A stretch of DNA of 64,000 nt from Pedobacter sp. KBS0701 (GTDB lineage Bacteria > Bacteroidota > Bacteroidia > Sphingobacteriales > Sphingobacteriaceae). Positions 1 to 9,282 of this stretch are shown here, piece after piece. The position numbers and the translations under genes were made by a program. Every line of letters begins with the position of its first letter. Positions within the stretch are counted from its first letter, which is position 1. The stretch lies in NCBI RefSeq assembly GCF_005938645.2, contig NZ_CP042171.1, positions 2,790,001 through 2,854,000 on the forward strand, read 5' to 3'. The notes below the pieces were generated by a model. It was not told where the DNA came from. It searched no databases and saw only the letters and a list, made by a program, of their open reading frames with translations.

Positions 1-446
1 ACGCTACCATCTGGCTTTACAAATGAAAACTGTGTGATCCCATTTTCAACACTCAATACCGTTGTACCGCTGGCAAATTCGGTACCACCGTCTACGTAAA
101 AATTATGGAAATATTTCATCCCATTTGCTTTGTTATAAACAGTAAGACGGGCTGCATATCTTTTAGCCTGCAAACCAAATATGATCCTCAGAGCTGGTCC
201 GGTATACAGAACATCATTCCCTTCCATTACACTAATTTTCCATTGAAGTTCTACATTGGCAGCATCCACACCTTCTATTTTTGGTTTGATGATCAAACTA
301 TCCCCAACACTTGCAGTGTAAACAGAATCCAGGTTGGCCAGTTTAGGCTCAACAGGCATATCGATATCGTAATTACCTAAGTCTTTATGACATGCGGCTA
401 AAGAAACCACACCAGCTATTAATAAAATTAATTTTTTAATGTTCAT
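1..446 (-). CDS. PKD-like lipoprotein of a SusCD locus (partial, cut by window edge)
   Basis: The minus strand is open from the ATG at 446 to the window edge (about 148 residues seen; C-terminus missing). The protein starts with a lipoprotein signal (MNIKKLILLIAGVVSLAAC, then HKD), so it should be anchored in the outer membrane. The mature part has the Ig/PKD-like strand pattern seen in the PKD-like (PF16407-type) proteins that often follow SusC/SusD and DUF4843 genes. It begins 10 nt after the DUF4843 gene and is the last visible gene of that operon. It probably helps bind the locus substrate at the cell surface. The family assignment rests on position and general look; the fold is moderately sure and the substrate unknown. 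Confidence 0.75.
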   Translation of the reverse strand, partial: MNIKKLILLIAGVVSLAACHKDLGNYDIDMPVEPKLANLDSVYTASVGDSLIIKPKIEGVDAANVELQWKISVMEGNDVLYTGPALRIIFGLQAKRYAARLTVYNKANGMKYFHNFYVDGGTEFASGTTVLSVENGITQFSFVKPDGS

Positions 447-456
447 GTTTCTATAT

Positions 457-1266
457 TTAAATAACCTCATTGCCATTTTCGTCTATAAAATAATATTTAC
501 CATTCTGCATGTTTTTCCTCAAAAGCGTTTTTTTGGACGGGTTACTCTTGTTATAGAAATAATAGCTATTGGTATTGCTTGCAGTTACCTCTTCGATTAC
601 ATAACCTTTTGCTGCATTTTTGGCTACCCAATTAAATGGATTATTTAACATCGTGGTTAATAAGCCTATATAATACAGGTTTTTCGGTGCATCAAGTCCG
701 TCGGTAGTCAGGGAGGTTTGCCCGGTTACCAGAATAAATAACTCGTGTTTGGTTCTCGAATAAGGAGGAAGCGGCCAGCTATCCCACCAACCTGGTTTTT
801 CCAATTTGGAGGAGAATACAACTTTTGCCCTGATCAGGTAAGGATTTTCGATGCCCAGATCTGAAGTGCCCGTTAATTTAATCAATATCGAAACCGATCT
901 GTTTTCAAGTTCCTTATCCTTGTTATAAATCACCACAGGAATATAACCTATTCCCCTATTTGGAAGAATGGAATATTGCGGTTTCAAAGCTTCGTAGTGC
1001 AGACCAGGAGTGGCAGTTGAGGAATCAGTATCTACCCGCGCACTAAATTTCCTTTCTGCGTCTGTTCTGATTCCGGATAAACGTACCGGTAGCCACACGG
1101 TATCCTGAGCACGTGTAGGATTATAGGCAAAGGTTTTTACTATACTGTCTTTATCTCCATTATAAATGTCGAAATAAACATTAGCATTGTGATCAAAACG
1201 CATCTCTTCTGCTTTCTTGCAAGAAACAAGGCAAATGATTGCGAATATTAATATGTATATTTTCAT
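457..1266 (-). CDS. DUF4843 lipoprotein of the SusCD locus
   Basis: A 269-residue protein with a short signal peptide and lipobox (FAIICLVSC, then KKA). The body has the DUF4843 (PF16132) pattern: an early YFDIYNGDKDS segment, then a VWLPVRLSG strand, then 'A..G.HYEAL' and a VVIYNKD...SVSILIKL strand. The family is found with SusC/SusD pairs in Bacteroidota and is thought to be an accessory surface lipoprotein; no biochemical role is established. It lies 29 nt after susD and 10 nt before the PKD-like gene in the same operon. Family call is firm, function is inferred from neighbours. Confidence 0.85.
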   Translation of the reverse strand: MKIYILIFAIICLVSCKKAEEMRFDHNANVYFDIYNGDKDSIVKTFAYNPTRAQDTVWLPVRLSGIRTDAERKFSARVDTDSSTATPGLHYEALKPQYSILPNRGIGYIPVVIYNKDKELENRSVSILIKLTGTSDLGIENPYLIRAKVVFSSKLEKPGWWDSWPLPPYSRTKHELFILVTGQTSLTTDGLDAPKNLYYIGLLTTMLNNPFNWVAKNAAKGYVIEEVTASNTNSYYFYNKSNPSKKTLLRKNMQNGKYYFIDENGNEVI

Positions 1267-1295
1267 AATTTGCTATTAATAAATTTCAAATTGTT

Positions 1296-2786
1296 TTATC
1301 TGCCACCATAAACAACCTCGTCGTTAGGAAGAGGAAGCACGAAAATGTTATCGGAAGCCGGAATAATTACACCTGTTTGTCCTACAATCCCTCTATTGAG
1401 CCTTTTATACATATAGAAAAGCTGGCCTTCTGCTAACCATTCTTTACGGGCATCTTTAAGCAGTTCTTTTAATAAATCCTCTTCGTTGTTTATGGTCAAA
1501 GGATCACCTATTTGCCTCGCTTCACGAACCTGTGTTAGGTAATTAACTGCGGCCGTGGGATTATTTGCATAGGAACACTCGGCAGCGATGTAATACATCT
1601 CACTAAGCCTGATTGCAGGAGCCATGAGGTAATGTAAATTTGCACCAGCCTCGGTACTTAAGGGATTTCTGCGGTATTTAACGATATCGTAAGATCTTGA
1701 TGATTGACTGGAGGTAGCAGACAACCAGTATTTATAACGGGAATCACTTGCTCCCGCTGTTGCCTTTTCATAGATATAATCTGCGGCATCCTCAATCAAA
1801 TAAAATCCACTGGTACCACTTCGAAACCAATTGTCTTTTATCTCTTTTGCAGCACCTGGTATATACCATCCAAAAACGAGTTCCTTGTATAGAATACGAT
1901 CTTTCTTCGAATCTTCGAATGCCTCAAAATCACTTTTTGATGTCCATGGGAATTTTTTTGAGTCGATTACCTCTTTAGCATTTTGTAAGGCTTTAACTTT
2001 ATCGTTTTTATACAGATAAACCCGGGCAAGCGTGCCACATACTGCATAATAATTTAAACGGTGCCTTCTGTTTTGCAAGAAAAGACTTGAGCTCTTCTCT
2101 TCTGTATTTTTCAGCGTATCAGTAACTAAAGGATAATTTACAATATAACCGGCACTCCGAATCGGATCTGCAACCAATAATTGTTTCGATTCTTCCAAAT
2201 CTTTGATGATCAGATTAATACTTTCTGATACACTGGAAACCGGCGTAATCTCTTTTGTGTATTTGTTAGCGTAAGGAATTCCTTTTGCAGAAGGATTTCT
2301 CAGATAAGAAGGAGCAAAAAGACGCAACAGATCGAAATGCAAATAGGCTCTTAAGGCAAGCGCTTCTCCTTTAACAATAGCATAATTGTTGCCATTAAAA
2401 ATGTTCTTTTTTGCATCTACATTTTCCAGGATCAGGTTACAGTTAACAATTGCATTGTATAAACCAGCCCATATTTTATCCTTGCGTTTGATAAACTCAC
2501 CATGTTTGTAATTATACAATGAGGTTTGTCTGTAATCCTGTCCGTCTTCACGCATCGAAAAATTTTGGGCAAGTACCTCTGTTGTACCAAACGTAAGCTC
2601 TTTACCATACAGATCCGATTCCGTACTGCGGTTATACACACCGTTTATGGCTTCCATAAAACCACTTTCGGTACTGAATAAAATTGGAGCAGCTATTTCT
2701 GATTCCGGCTCAACTTCCAGCCATTTCTTGCAGGAACTAAATAATCCTGTTATTAAGATGAGGCAGATTAACAATCTAATCTTCAT
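1296..2786 (-). CDS. RagB/SusD family nutrient-binding outer membrane lipoprotein
   Basis: A 496-residue SusD-like protein. It starts with a lipoprotein signal (LITGLFSSC, then KKWLEVEPES), followed by helical TPR-like segments including the family pattern 'ALRAYLHFDLLRLFAPSY' near residue 145, and ends in the usual 'LPLPNDEVVYGG' tail. SusD proteins cap the extracellular face of the SusC pore and bind the substrate. It follows susC by 34 nt, and the pair should form one SusCD complex. No glycoside hydrolase is nearby, so the substrate is unknown; protein- or peptide-derived nutrients are as likely as glycans. Confidence 0.96.
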   Translation of the reverse strand: MKIRLLICLILITGLFSSCKKWLEVEPESEIAAPILFSTESGFMEAINGVYNRSTESDLYGKELTFGTTEVLAQNFSMREDGQDYRQTSLYNYKHGEFIKRKDKIWAGLYNAIVNCNLILENVDAKKNIFNGNNYAIVKGEALALRAYLHFDLLRLFAPSYLRNPSAKGIPYANKYTKEITPVSSVSESINLIIKDLEESKQLLVADPIRSAGYIVNYPLVTDTLKNTEEKSSSLFLQNRRHRLNYYAVCGTLARVYLYKNDKVKALQNAKEVIDSKKFPWTSKSDFEAFEDSKKDRILYKELVFGWYIPGAAKEIKDNWFRSGTSGFYLIEDAADYIYEKATAGASDSRYKYWLSATSSQSSRSYDIVKYRRNPLSTEAGANLHYLMAPAIRLSEMYYIAAECSYANNPTAAVNYLTQVREARQIGDPLTINNEEDLLKELLKDARKEWLAEGQLFYMYKRLNRGIVGQTGVIIPASDNIFVLPLPNDEVVYGGR

Positions 2787-2820
2787 ATTTTTATATTTTA
2801 AATTCGTTAAATAATATAGC

Positions 2821-5800
2821 TTAGAAAGCTGCTCTGACAGAAAAGGTTAAACTCCTGGTAAATGGATAATTAATTCCCCTTTCTTCTTTTACTGATGACC
2901 AACGCACCACGTCATTTGCCGTTACCTGAAACATGAGACTCGACATCGATAATTTTGACGCGATTTTTTTATTCATATCATAAGAAAAGTTGACTGATTG
3001 AAGGTTGATCAGATTATCAGGCTGGATAAATCGCGAGCTTACATCAGTTTCGCCATTATCTGCTATGTTTTTATAAAAAGACAGGTCGCCTGGTTGCTTC
3101 CACTTTTCTTCAAATACACGTTTATCAACGTTATACCTTGGGTCGGCATTTTCAACACGCTCTACTAGGGTAAGGTTGTATTTATCGCCACCGAAAAAAG
3201 TCTGAAACTGCACATACAGGCTAAACCTTTTGTAGTTAACCGTTCCACCAAAGTAGCCGCTCACTTTAGGATTAGGATCGCCAATTACAACATAATCTCT
3301 CTTATCGTAATCATAGGTAAGTGTACCATCTTTTTTCAGGTATAATTCACGTCCGTTTTCCGGATCTATACCTAACGAACGCACACCATAAATGGCATTA
3401 AATGGTTGCCCTTCGCTAAATCTAAGCAAAGGAATTCCCCTGTAGCCACCGTCGCCAGGCTTTAAAGATTGTAATTCGTCTGCCCTGTCATTGTATTTCT
3501 TTAAAGCGTTTGAGATCCTTACCACCTTATTTCTGTTGGTAACCATATTCGCATTCAGATTTACCGACCAGTCTTTGCTTCTTAAGGCATCTACTGTTAT
3601 CCCCAACTCCGCACCTTTGTTTTCCATGTCGCCAAGGTTTTCTTTATAAGATAAAAAGCCTGTTGAAGGAGGTAAAGTGATATCGGCTAAAATATCTTTG
3701 GTAAATTTCTTATATATCCTTGGCATAATCATTACCCGATCTTTAAAAAGTCCAATGTCGATACCAATATCCGTCATCCTTGTTTTTTGCCATCCAAGGT
3801 TTTCATTTCCATAACTGTTTACACCGGCACCAATACCAGATGAATACCAGTTTCCTGTATTGTACTTATAAATGGTTTTTGATAAGTAAGGATCGAACTC
3901 TACCGAACCGGTAAGACCCGTAGAGGCTTTTATCCTGAGTTGGCTAATTACAGGATTACCTTTTAGAAACTCTTCCTGGTGTACATTCCAACCTAATCCG
4001 AACGACCAAAAAGGAGCCAGTTTATTGTTTACGCCGAATTTTGAAGAACCATCAATACGCACGGTTCCATCCATAAGATATCGATTTTTATAGGAGTAGT
4101 TCATCGAAAAAAACGAACCGAATAAACGGGCCTTTTCGAGTCTGCTTTGAGGTTTTCCATCTTCGGCGTAGCCTTTAGCAAAGCCTATGCTGGTAAAACG
4201 ATCGTTAGCAAAGCCAATAGCGGTAAATTCTTTCTGGTCGCGCAGCTCTGTACGGGCATTTACACCAACCAGAGCGTTAAAATAATTGCCACCGATCTGC
4301 TTTAACCAGGTTAACCTGATATTACTATCCCAGTAGGTTTCTTTCATTTCCCTGTTGGTATACTCCCCTTTCTCATCTATTTTATCTGTGGTATACAGGT
4401 AATATTTATTTGCCTGTGGCGAGGTGAAGATATCATCAGAATTTGATCGTGTAGTTACACTCATCTGCGCCCTTAACCTCAGGTCTTTTGCTACTTCTAA
4501 ATCGGCAGAAAGGTTATCGATAATTTCGGTATACTTAGATTTATTGAAGCTGCTTAAATTGGCGTCAAATAATGGATTAAATACATATTCTTTTGATCGG
4601 TCTTGTTTTTCATATACATCCGAAATTCTCATCGCCATGCCATTGGCATCTTTCAACGGATAATAAGGATTCATTCTTACATAACTGGAAAAATCGCCAT
4701 ACGGAGATTCGGTAGCACCTACCTGCGTTATAGACAATTCATTTCTGAACTGAAGTTTATTCACATTATACTGAAAACTCATTCCACCCGAATATTGATC
4801 TCTTTCAGAGCCTTTCATTGCTCCCGGCCTGGTTTGGTACCGAAGGTTTACATTATAGCGGAATGCCTGCGATCCTCCATCAAGATTTATAGCATGTTTA
4901 TGGCCTATGGTATTGCGTAGCGGTTGCGACAACCAATAACTGTTAACACCACCAACAACATTAGCTTTTTTGTGGTAATAGATTTCATCAAGCTGATCTT
5001 GAGGAACTTGCTGTTTAGAAGAACTATATAACCCAGCCAAAACTTCATAATCCAGTTTTTCAGCAGCATCTAAAACCTGGTAATCACTTAAATCTGCAGC
5101 GGTGAAGTTTAATTCGTAATTGTATTCTACCCGTAATTTCCCTTCTAAGGGTGTTTTAGTAGTAATCACAATTACACCATTGGCAGCACGCGAACCGTAG
5201 ATTGCAGTTGCAGCCGCATCTTTTAATGAGGTAACCGATGCAATTCTGTTTACATCCAAATCAAATACTTTCTCCACGCTCACTTCATACCCGTCTAGCA
5301 TAAAAACAGGCCTGTTCGCGTTACCTTGAATATCATCCCTTCTTAACACCTGCCCATCACCGCTTGGTAATGCAGAAGCTCCCCTAACATTGATAGAAGG
5401 AATTCTGTTTGGGTTTGAACCTGCAAGGTTGTTATCAATCAGTTTAAAGGAAGGATCGAATGTGCCTATACTTTGCAGTAAATTCTGTGGATTTACCCTC
5501 CTCAGCTGATCTCCGGATATTGTAACCGCGTTACCGGTATAATTATCTTTTTTAATCGTCTGATAACCAGTAACCACCACATCGTTCATTTGGGTCATTT
5601 TAGAGGTAAGCTTAACGTTTAACGTTTTAGTACCTGTAACCTTAGTTTCAAACAACTCGTAGCCCACATAACTAAAAACCAAAATGCTTCCTTCTTCAAC
5701 ATTGACTTTGAATTCGCCTTTATCGTTGGTGATGCCTACACTGGCACCGTTTTTAATGGAAACATTAACTCCTGGAAGGGTTTCACCTGTAGCTTTATCA

Positions 5801-6222
5801 GCAACAACACCTTTAACCTCAATTTTTACCGCTACGCTTGCAGCAACAGCAGGTAAATTTTCCTTACGGCTGATCACGATGGTTTTGTTAACAATGTTAT
5901 AGCTCAGGTTTTGATCTTTTAAAGAAGCATTCAAAGCATCTACCAGTGGTACATTATTGAACTCGACCATTACATCTGGTTTATCCTGTAGCAATTGACC
6001 TTTGTAAAAGAAAAAATAGCCTGTTTGCTTTTTTATCTCCTTAAAAACTTGTTTAAGCGAGGTTTTTCTTCGAGAGAGCGTTACTGTTTGGGAAAAGGTG
6101 ACTGCCGAAACATGTAAGGCACCGACCAATAGTAAAATTGTAGTCAATTTCATGACCAATAAAATTTTAATCTTTACCCTCCGCATGTCGCACACGGGGT
6201 TGTAAAGGGTAGTTAATTTCAT
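2821..6222 (-). CDS. SusC/RagA family TonB-dependent outer membrane transporter with STN domain
   Basis: At 1133 residues this is a full-length SusC-type porin. In order: signal peptide (to about residue 45), an STN domain (about 52-115) that normally touches a FecR anti-sigma factor, a carboxypeptidase-regulatory-like domain (about 130-215, 'GVNVSIKNGASVGITNDKGEF'), the SusC signature 'VVTGYQTIKK', the plug, and a long barrel ending in an aromatic residue ('SVRAAF'). TonB/ExbBD energy would drive import of the substrate held by the SusD partner downstream. The STN domain and the FecR and ECF genes upstream show that transport is coupled to transcription through trans-envelope signalling. The ATG at 6222 gives the usual long N-terminus; an internal ATG at 6153 is possible. 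Confidence 0.97.
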   Translation of the reverse strand: MKLTTLYNPVCDMRRVKIKILLVMKLTTILLLVGALHVSAVTFSQTVTLSRRKTSLKQVFKEIKKQTGYFFFYKGQLLQDKPDVMVEFNNVPLVDALNASLKDQNLSYNIVNKTIVISRKENLPAVAASVAVKIEVKGVVADKATGETLPGVNVSIKNGASVGITNDKGEFKVNVEEGSILVFSYVGYELFETKVTGTKTLNVKLTSKMTQMNDVVVTGYQTIKKDNYTGNAVTISGDQLRRVNPQNLLQSIGTFDPSFKLIDNNLAGSNPNRIPSINVRGASALPSGDGQVLRRDDIQGNANRPVFMLDGYEVSVEKVFDLDVNRIASVTSLKDAAATAIYGSRAANGVIVITTKTPLEGKLRVEYNYELNFTAADLSDYQVLDAAEKLDYEVLAGLYSSSKQQVPQDQLDEIYYHKKANVVGGVNSYWLSQPLRNTIGHKHAINLDGGSQAFRYNVNLRYQTRPGAMKGSERDQYSGGMSFQYNVNKLQFRNELSITQVGATESPYGDFSSYVRMNPYYPLKDANGMAMRISDVYEKQDRSKEYVFNPLFDANLSSFNKSKYTEIIDNLSADLEVAKDLRLRAQMSVTTRSNSDDIFTSPQANKYYLYTTDKIDEKGEYTNREMKETYWDSNIRLTWLKQIGGNYFNALVGVNARTELRDQKEFTAIGFANDRFTSIGFAKGYAEDGKPQSRLEKARLFGSFFSMNYSYKNRYLMDGTVRIDGSSKFGVNNKLAPFWSFGLGWNVHQEEFLKGNPVISQLRIKASTGLTGSVEFDPYLSKTIYKYNTGNWYSSGIGAGVNSYGNENLGWQKTRMTDIGIDIGLFKDRVMIMPRIYKKFTKDILADITLPPSTGFLSYKENLGDMENKGAELGITVDALRSKDWSVNLNANMVTNRNKVVRISNALKKYNDRADELQSLKPGDGGYRGIPLLRFSEGQPFNAIYGVRSLGIDPENGRELYLKKDGTLTYDYDKRDYVVIGDPNPKVSGYFGGTVNYKRFSLYVQFQTFFGGDKYNLTLVERVENADPRYNVDKRVFEEKWKQPGDLSFYKNIADNGETDVSSRFIQPDNLINLQSVNFSYDMNKKIASKLSMSSLMFQVTANDVVRWSSVKEERGINYPFTRSLTFSVRAAF

Positions 6223-6250
6223 ACCTTTGTAATGAATGAGGTTAAAAAAT

Positions 6251-6323
6251 AGCAGCTGGGTTTCGAAGCAAGCTGCTTGTCCAAATTTCTACCGAAAGCG
6301 TTGCCACGCTTTCGGTTTTTTTT
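6251..6323. other. Two stem-loops between fecR and susC
   Basis: Two hairpins sit side by side. The first pairs AGCAGCT (6251) with AGCTGCT (about 6270). The second is CCGAAAGCG/CGCTTTCGG (6292-6316), followed by eight T on the plus strand. As a terminator the second works only for plus-strand transcripts, yet both flanking genes are minus. On the minus strand both lie in the 5' leader of susC, where they may affect mRNA stability or translation. Confidence 0.5.
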
Positions 6324-6429
6324 AAAGGTACTTTGCTAAATTTCTGGTAGTTTTTTCATCATAAAGTTTAGTTAGTTTGTGAATTGGTTGGTTGATTTTT
6401 TTGGCTGTTTAAAGAAAAGCCGTTCTTGT

Positions 6430-7548
6430 TTAATTTCCGGTTACGGTTAATACCCTGCCCTTAGCATCAATATGAACGTGGTTAAGTTCTAATATTTTAA
6501 AAACCTCTGCCAGGTTGCTGCTTCTTGGTATCTCTCCTATGTATTTTTCTGATGTAATTTTGCCTTGATAAACTACATCTACATCATACCAACGCGAAAT
6601 CTGTCGCATAATACTTTGCAGATCATCATCATCAAAAGAGAAAATATTATTCTTCCAGGCCATTTCTTTGTCAATATCAACCTGCTGATTGAGCGTTAAT
6701 TTAGCTGTGTTTATATTTAGCTTCGATTGTTCGCCCGGGTGCAGGTTTATAGTACGAGAGGCATTGCTCACTTTTACCGATCCTTCTAAAAGCGTAGTTT
6801 TAATAATAGCTTCATCTCTGTAGGCGTTAATATTGAAATGCGTACCTAAAACTTCAATGTTTTGTGCATCTGTTTTTACCTTAAAAGGACGGGTATGGTC
6901 TTTTGAAACCTCAAAATAAGCTTCGCCATTAAGTTCTACTACCCTTTCGTTTTTTGCAAAGGCATAAGGGTACTTTAAGGTTGTGGCCGCATTAAGCCAA
7001 ACTTTCGTTCCATCGGGCAGGCTTACCTGGTATTGTCCGCCACGTGGCGTGCTAATGGTGTTTGAGCCTGTAACCGGGGCATTAGGAATTTCTTTAATGA
7101 TGTATTCGAGTTGACCGTTTTTAGTCTTGTGGATGATAATACCGCTTTGGCTCGCAATCTGACCGTTTTTAGCATCATCCAGATTTACCACCGTTCCATC
7201 TGCTAGTGTTAACATCGCTTTATTTCCACCTGGAAGAATATCTTTTAACTCTGTTTTAGCTGTTAACGGATCAGCATTACGCTGGGCAATAAAATAAAGC
7301 CCAACGCCAAGGCATAAAACGATACTTGCCGCAACAGCAAGCCATTTAACCGTGATCAATTTTAAAGATTTACCACGAGGGCTTAATTGGTTCCAAACTT
7401 CTTGCTTACTGGATGCTATAATTGAATGATGGGGTGCTTCTTTTTCAAAAGGTAATTGCAGGTACCAATCTTCAACAATAGCCATCTCTTCGGGCGTACA
7501 ATTACCAGAAATGTATTTATCTAAAAGCTTTTTTGCATTTTTCTCCAT
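6430..7548 (-). CDS. FecR family anti-sigma factor
   Basis: A 372-residue FecR-type protein. The first ~65 residues are the cytoplasmic sigma-binding part ('YISGNCTPEEMAIVEDWY'). A single membrane helix follows (about 72-92). The periplasmic FecR domain carries 'TPRGGQYQVSLPDGTKVWLNA' near residue 167, and the C-terminus is a DUF4974-type domain ('FSFDDDDLQSIMRQISRWYDV'). It should hold the ECF sigma factor inactive until the STN domain of the SusC transporter signals that substrate is present. It lies 148 bp after the sigma gene and 207 bp before susC on the same strand, the standard order for such loci. Confidence 0.96.
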   Translation of the reverse strand: MEKNAKKLLDKYISGNCTPEEMAIVEDWYLQLPFEKEAPHHSIIASSKQEVWNQLSPRGKSLKLITVKWLAVAASIVLCLGVGLYFIAQRNADPLTAKTELKDILPGGNKAMLTLADGTVVNLDDAKNGQIASQSGIIIHKTKNGQLEYIIKEIPNAPVTGSNTISTPRGGQYQVSLPDGTKVWLNAATTLKYPYAFAKNERVVELNGEAYFEVSKDHTRPFKVKTDAQNIEVLGTHFNINAYRDEAIIKTTLLEGSVKVSNASRTINLHPGEQSKLNINTAKLTLNQQVDIDKEMAWKNNIFSFDDDDLQSIMRQISRWYDVDVVYQGKITSEKYIGEIPRSSNLAEVFKILELNHVHIDAKGRVLTVTGN

Positions 7549-7696
7549 TAAAAAGAAGTTTGTTTGGGTTGATTAATGTATATACGGCGAAGGTATAGCC
7601 ATGGGGGTATCAGAAAATTATTTTTTTTTAAAAATATATTTTCAATACACTTTAAATCGAAGAGAAAAAGCTTAGTTTAAATGCGCAAAAAGGAAT

Positions 7697-8281
7697 TTAA
7701 TGATAAGTTCTGAAGAGGAAAGCAACATAAATAAATATACCCAACCTTGATTTAAGAATTCGGAGCGCTTTTTTAACCTGGGTTTTGACCGTTAACTCTG
7801 AAAGACCTAATTCTAATGCAATTTCTTTGTGGGATTTATTTTTTTTTCGACTTAAAATAAAAATTTCACGCATTTTAGTTGGCAAAGCATCAATTTCTTG
7901 TTCAATTAATTGCGCCATTTGTTTTTCCCGCACCATATAATCAGTCAACACATGATCTTGATCTATATAATCCTGTAAAGAATCGACATATTTACTTTCT
8001 ACTTTTTGATGTGCAAATACATCCAGCACACGATTACGTACAGCAGTATATAAATATGCTGATAAGTTACCATCAGGTGCTACCTGTAAACGTTTAACCC
8101 AAAGCGATTCAAACAACTGGTGTAAAACGTCTTTCGCTTCTTCATCATCATTTAAGCGTTTGCTGGCATGGATGAAAAGTAGTCCATAAAAACGGTTGTA
8201 AATTTCGGTAAAGGCCATCTCATCACCTTGAGTTAACAAGTATGCCAATTCGCTATCAGAATATGAATCGTAAACACGCAT
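7697..8281 (-). CDS. ECF RNA polymerase sigma-70 factor (Bacteroidetes SusCD type)
   Basis: From the ATG at 8281 this is a 194-residue ECF sigma factor. Region 2 is visible as 'AFTEIYNRFYGLLF', 'EAKDVLHQLFESLW' and 'LSAYLYTAVRNRVLD'. Region 4 is visible as 'LPTKMREIFILSRKKNKSHKEIALELGLSELTVKTQVKKAL', the helix-turn-helix that reads the -35 element. The frame extends upstream to an ATG at 8320, but that adds a hydrophobic stretch unlike this family, so 8281 is preferred. It is partnered with the FecR protein next door and should activate the susC operon. The last dozen residues are hydrophobic ('IFIYVAFLF'), common in this subfamily. Confidence 0.95.
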   Translation of the reverse strand: MRVYDSYSDSELAYLLTQGDEMAFTEIYNRFYGLLFIHASKRLNDDEEAKDVLHQLFESLWVKRLQVAPDGNLSAYLYTAVRNRVLDVFAHQKVESKYVDSLQDYIDQDHVLTDYMVREKQMAQLIEQEIDALPTKMREIFILSRKKNKSHKEIALELGLSELTVKTQVKKALRILKSRLGIFIYVAFLFRTYH

Positions 8282-8689
8282 AGAGATAAACAAAGATAAT
8301 ACAAATACAATCGGTTTCATTGGCTTGTACCAGGGGATATCTTACTTATGTCTTGAAAGTTGTAACTTTTTACATGGAAATAGTGGTTTTTAACTACGAA
8401 AAAAGGAATTTAACAATTTGAAAGGTTTCGTAAACAAAAACAGTCATCAAACAGATAAGACTGATGCCCACTGTAAAAAATAGCAGGTAGAATCCAGGCT
8501 TATTTTTCAACTCAAAAACCAATAGGGTGAATGTTGGGGCCAGGTATGTGGGATATAGATCTATGGACTAAAAGTTTTTAACCACAGATGCACCAGATCA
8601 ACACGGATAGATATCTGTGTGTATCCTTTTGATCTGTGGTTAAATTATTTATGCTTGTGCCTAAAGGGACTTAACCTGATCAAGTTATG
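8282..8689. other. Intergenic region between sigma factor and heme oxygenase
   Basis: No convincing gene. It holds the upstream region of the sigma factor gene and, next to the heme oxygenase 3' end, one copy of the CCACAGAT inverted repeat. No terminator with a T-run was found for the heme oxygenase gene. Confidence 0.6.
8574..8645. repeat. Dispersed inverted repeat, CCACAGAT family
   Basis: The arms read TTTTTAACCACAGATG and GATCTGTGGTTAAAT around a partly self-complementary centre (GATATCTGTG). The same arms occur at about 31.4, 35.3, 46.4 and 53.4 kb. This copy lies just past the heme oxygenase stop, so its RNA hairpin could end or protect that transcript. Confidence 0.8.
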
Positions 8690-9256
8690 CTAAACCGTAT
8701 CTACATTTTCTTTTTCAAAAACATAAGCAAAATGTTTAAAGGTTTCGTTTGCTGCAACAATAGCCTCTTGTTCTTCTTGGTCAGTTTTTGCCTGTGCATT
8801 TAAAACAGCTACAAAATTGCCCCACATCATGCCTGTGGCTTCTCCATAACCCGAGAAGAAAGAAATACCTTTGCTTACCCCACCTTTTTCAAGCATTTTA
8901 ACAATAATACTTCCACCCATAATAGAACCTTCCAATACATATAATGCACCCAATGCCTGTACAACATTTTCAATTTTTGGTACGGTTGTAAATGGAAGAT
9001 CAGTGATATCTGCACCGAGTTCTAAAATATCCGCTTTAATATAGCCCGAATTTCTACGCTGTGCATAATCCGGTAGAACCGATGCCGTGATAAAAGGTTT
9101 AATTATTTCTTCGATATGACTGAAATACGCAAAAAAATGTTTCAACAAATCTGCATAGTCCTCATTGCTTCTGATTGCTTTTAGCTTTAAAACAACCTGT
9201 TTCTCTAAATTCTGGTGTTCGGCTTTTGTAGCCTCTTTAATATTTGTACTTAACAT
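8690..9256 (-). CDS. Biliverdin-producing heme oxygenase family protein
   Basis: A 188-residue all-helical protein of the heme oxygenase family (PF01126). The likely proximal heme ligand is His14 in 'KAEHQNLEKQ'. The distal helix has the usual glycine-rich kink ('LYVLEGSIMGGSII', about residues 108-125). It has no signal peptide and should act in the cytoplasm, opening the heme ring with reductant and oxygen to free iron. It is the last gene of the minus-strand heme operon, 26 nt after the TonB receptor gene, which fits its role as the final step after import. The reaction product (biliverdin isomer) cannot be told from sequence. Confidence 0.9.
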   Translation of the reverse strand: MLSTNIKEATKAEHQNLEKQVVLKLKAIRSNEDYADLLKHFFAYFSHIEEIIKPFITASVLPDYAQRRNSGYIKADILELGADITDLPFTTVPKIENVVQALGALYVLEGSIMGGSIIVKMLEKGGVSKGISFFSGYGEATGMMWGNFVAVLNAQAKTDQEEQEAIVAANETFKHFAYVFEKENVDTV

Positions 9257-9282
9257 GTTTTGTAATTTATAGTGTTTGAAAT

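Noticed and set aside
105-380. Plus-strand open frame of 91 codons
   Set aside because: It lies opposite the PKD-like lipoprotein gene, which has a lipoprotein signal and fits the operon; the plus-strand product has no recognisable features.
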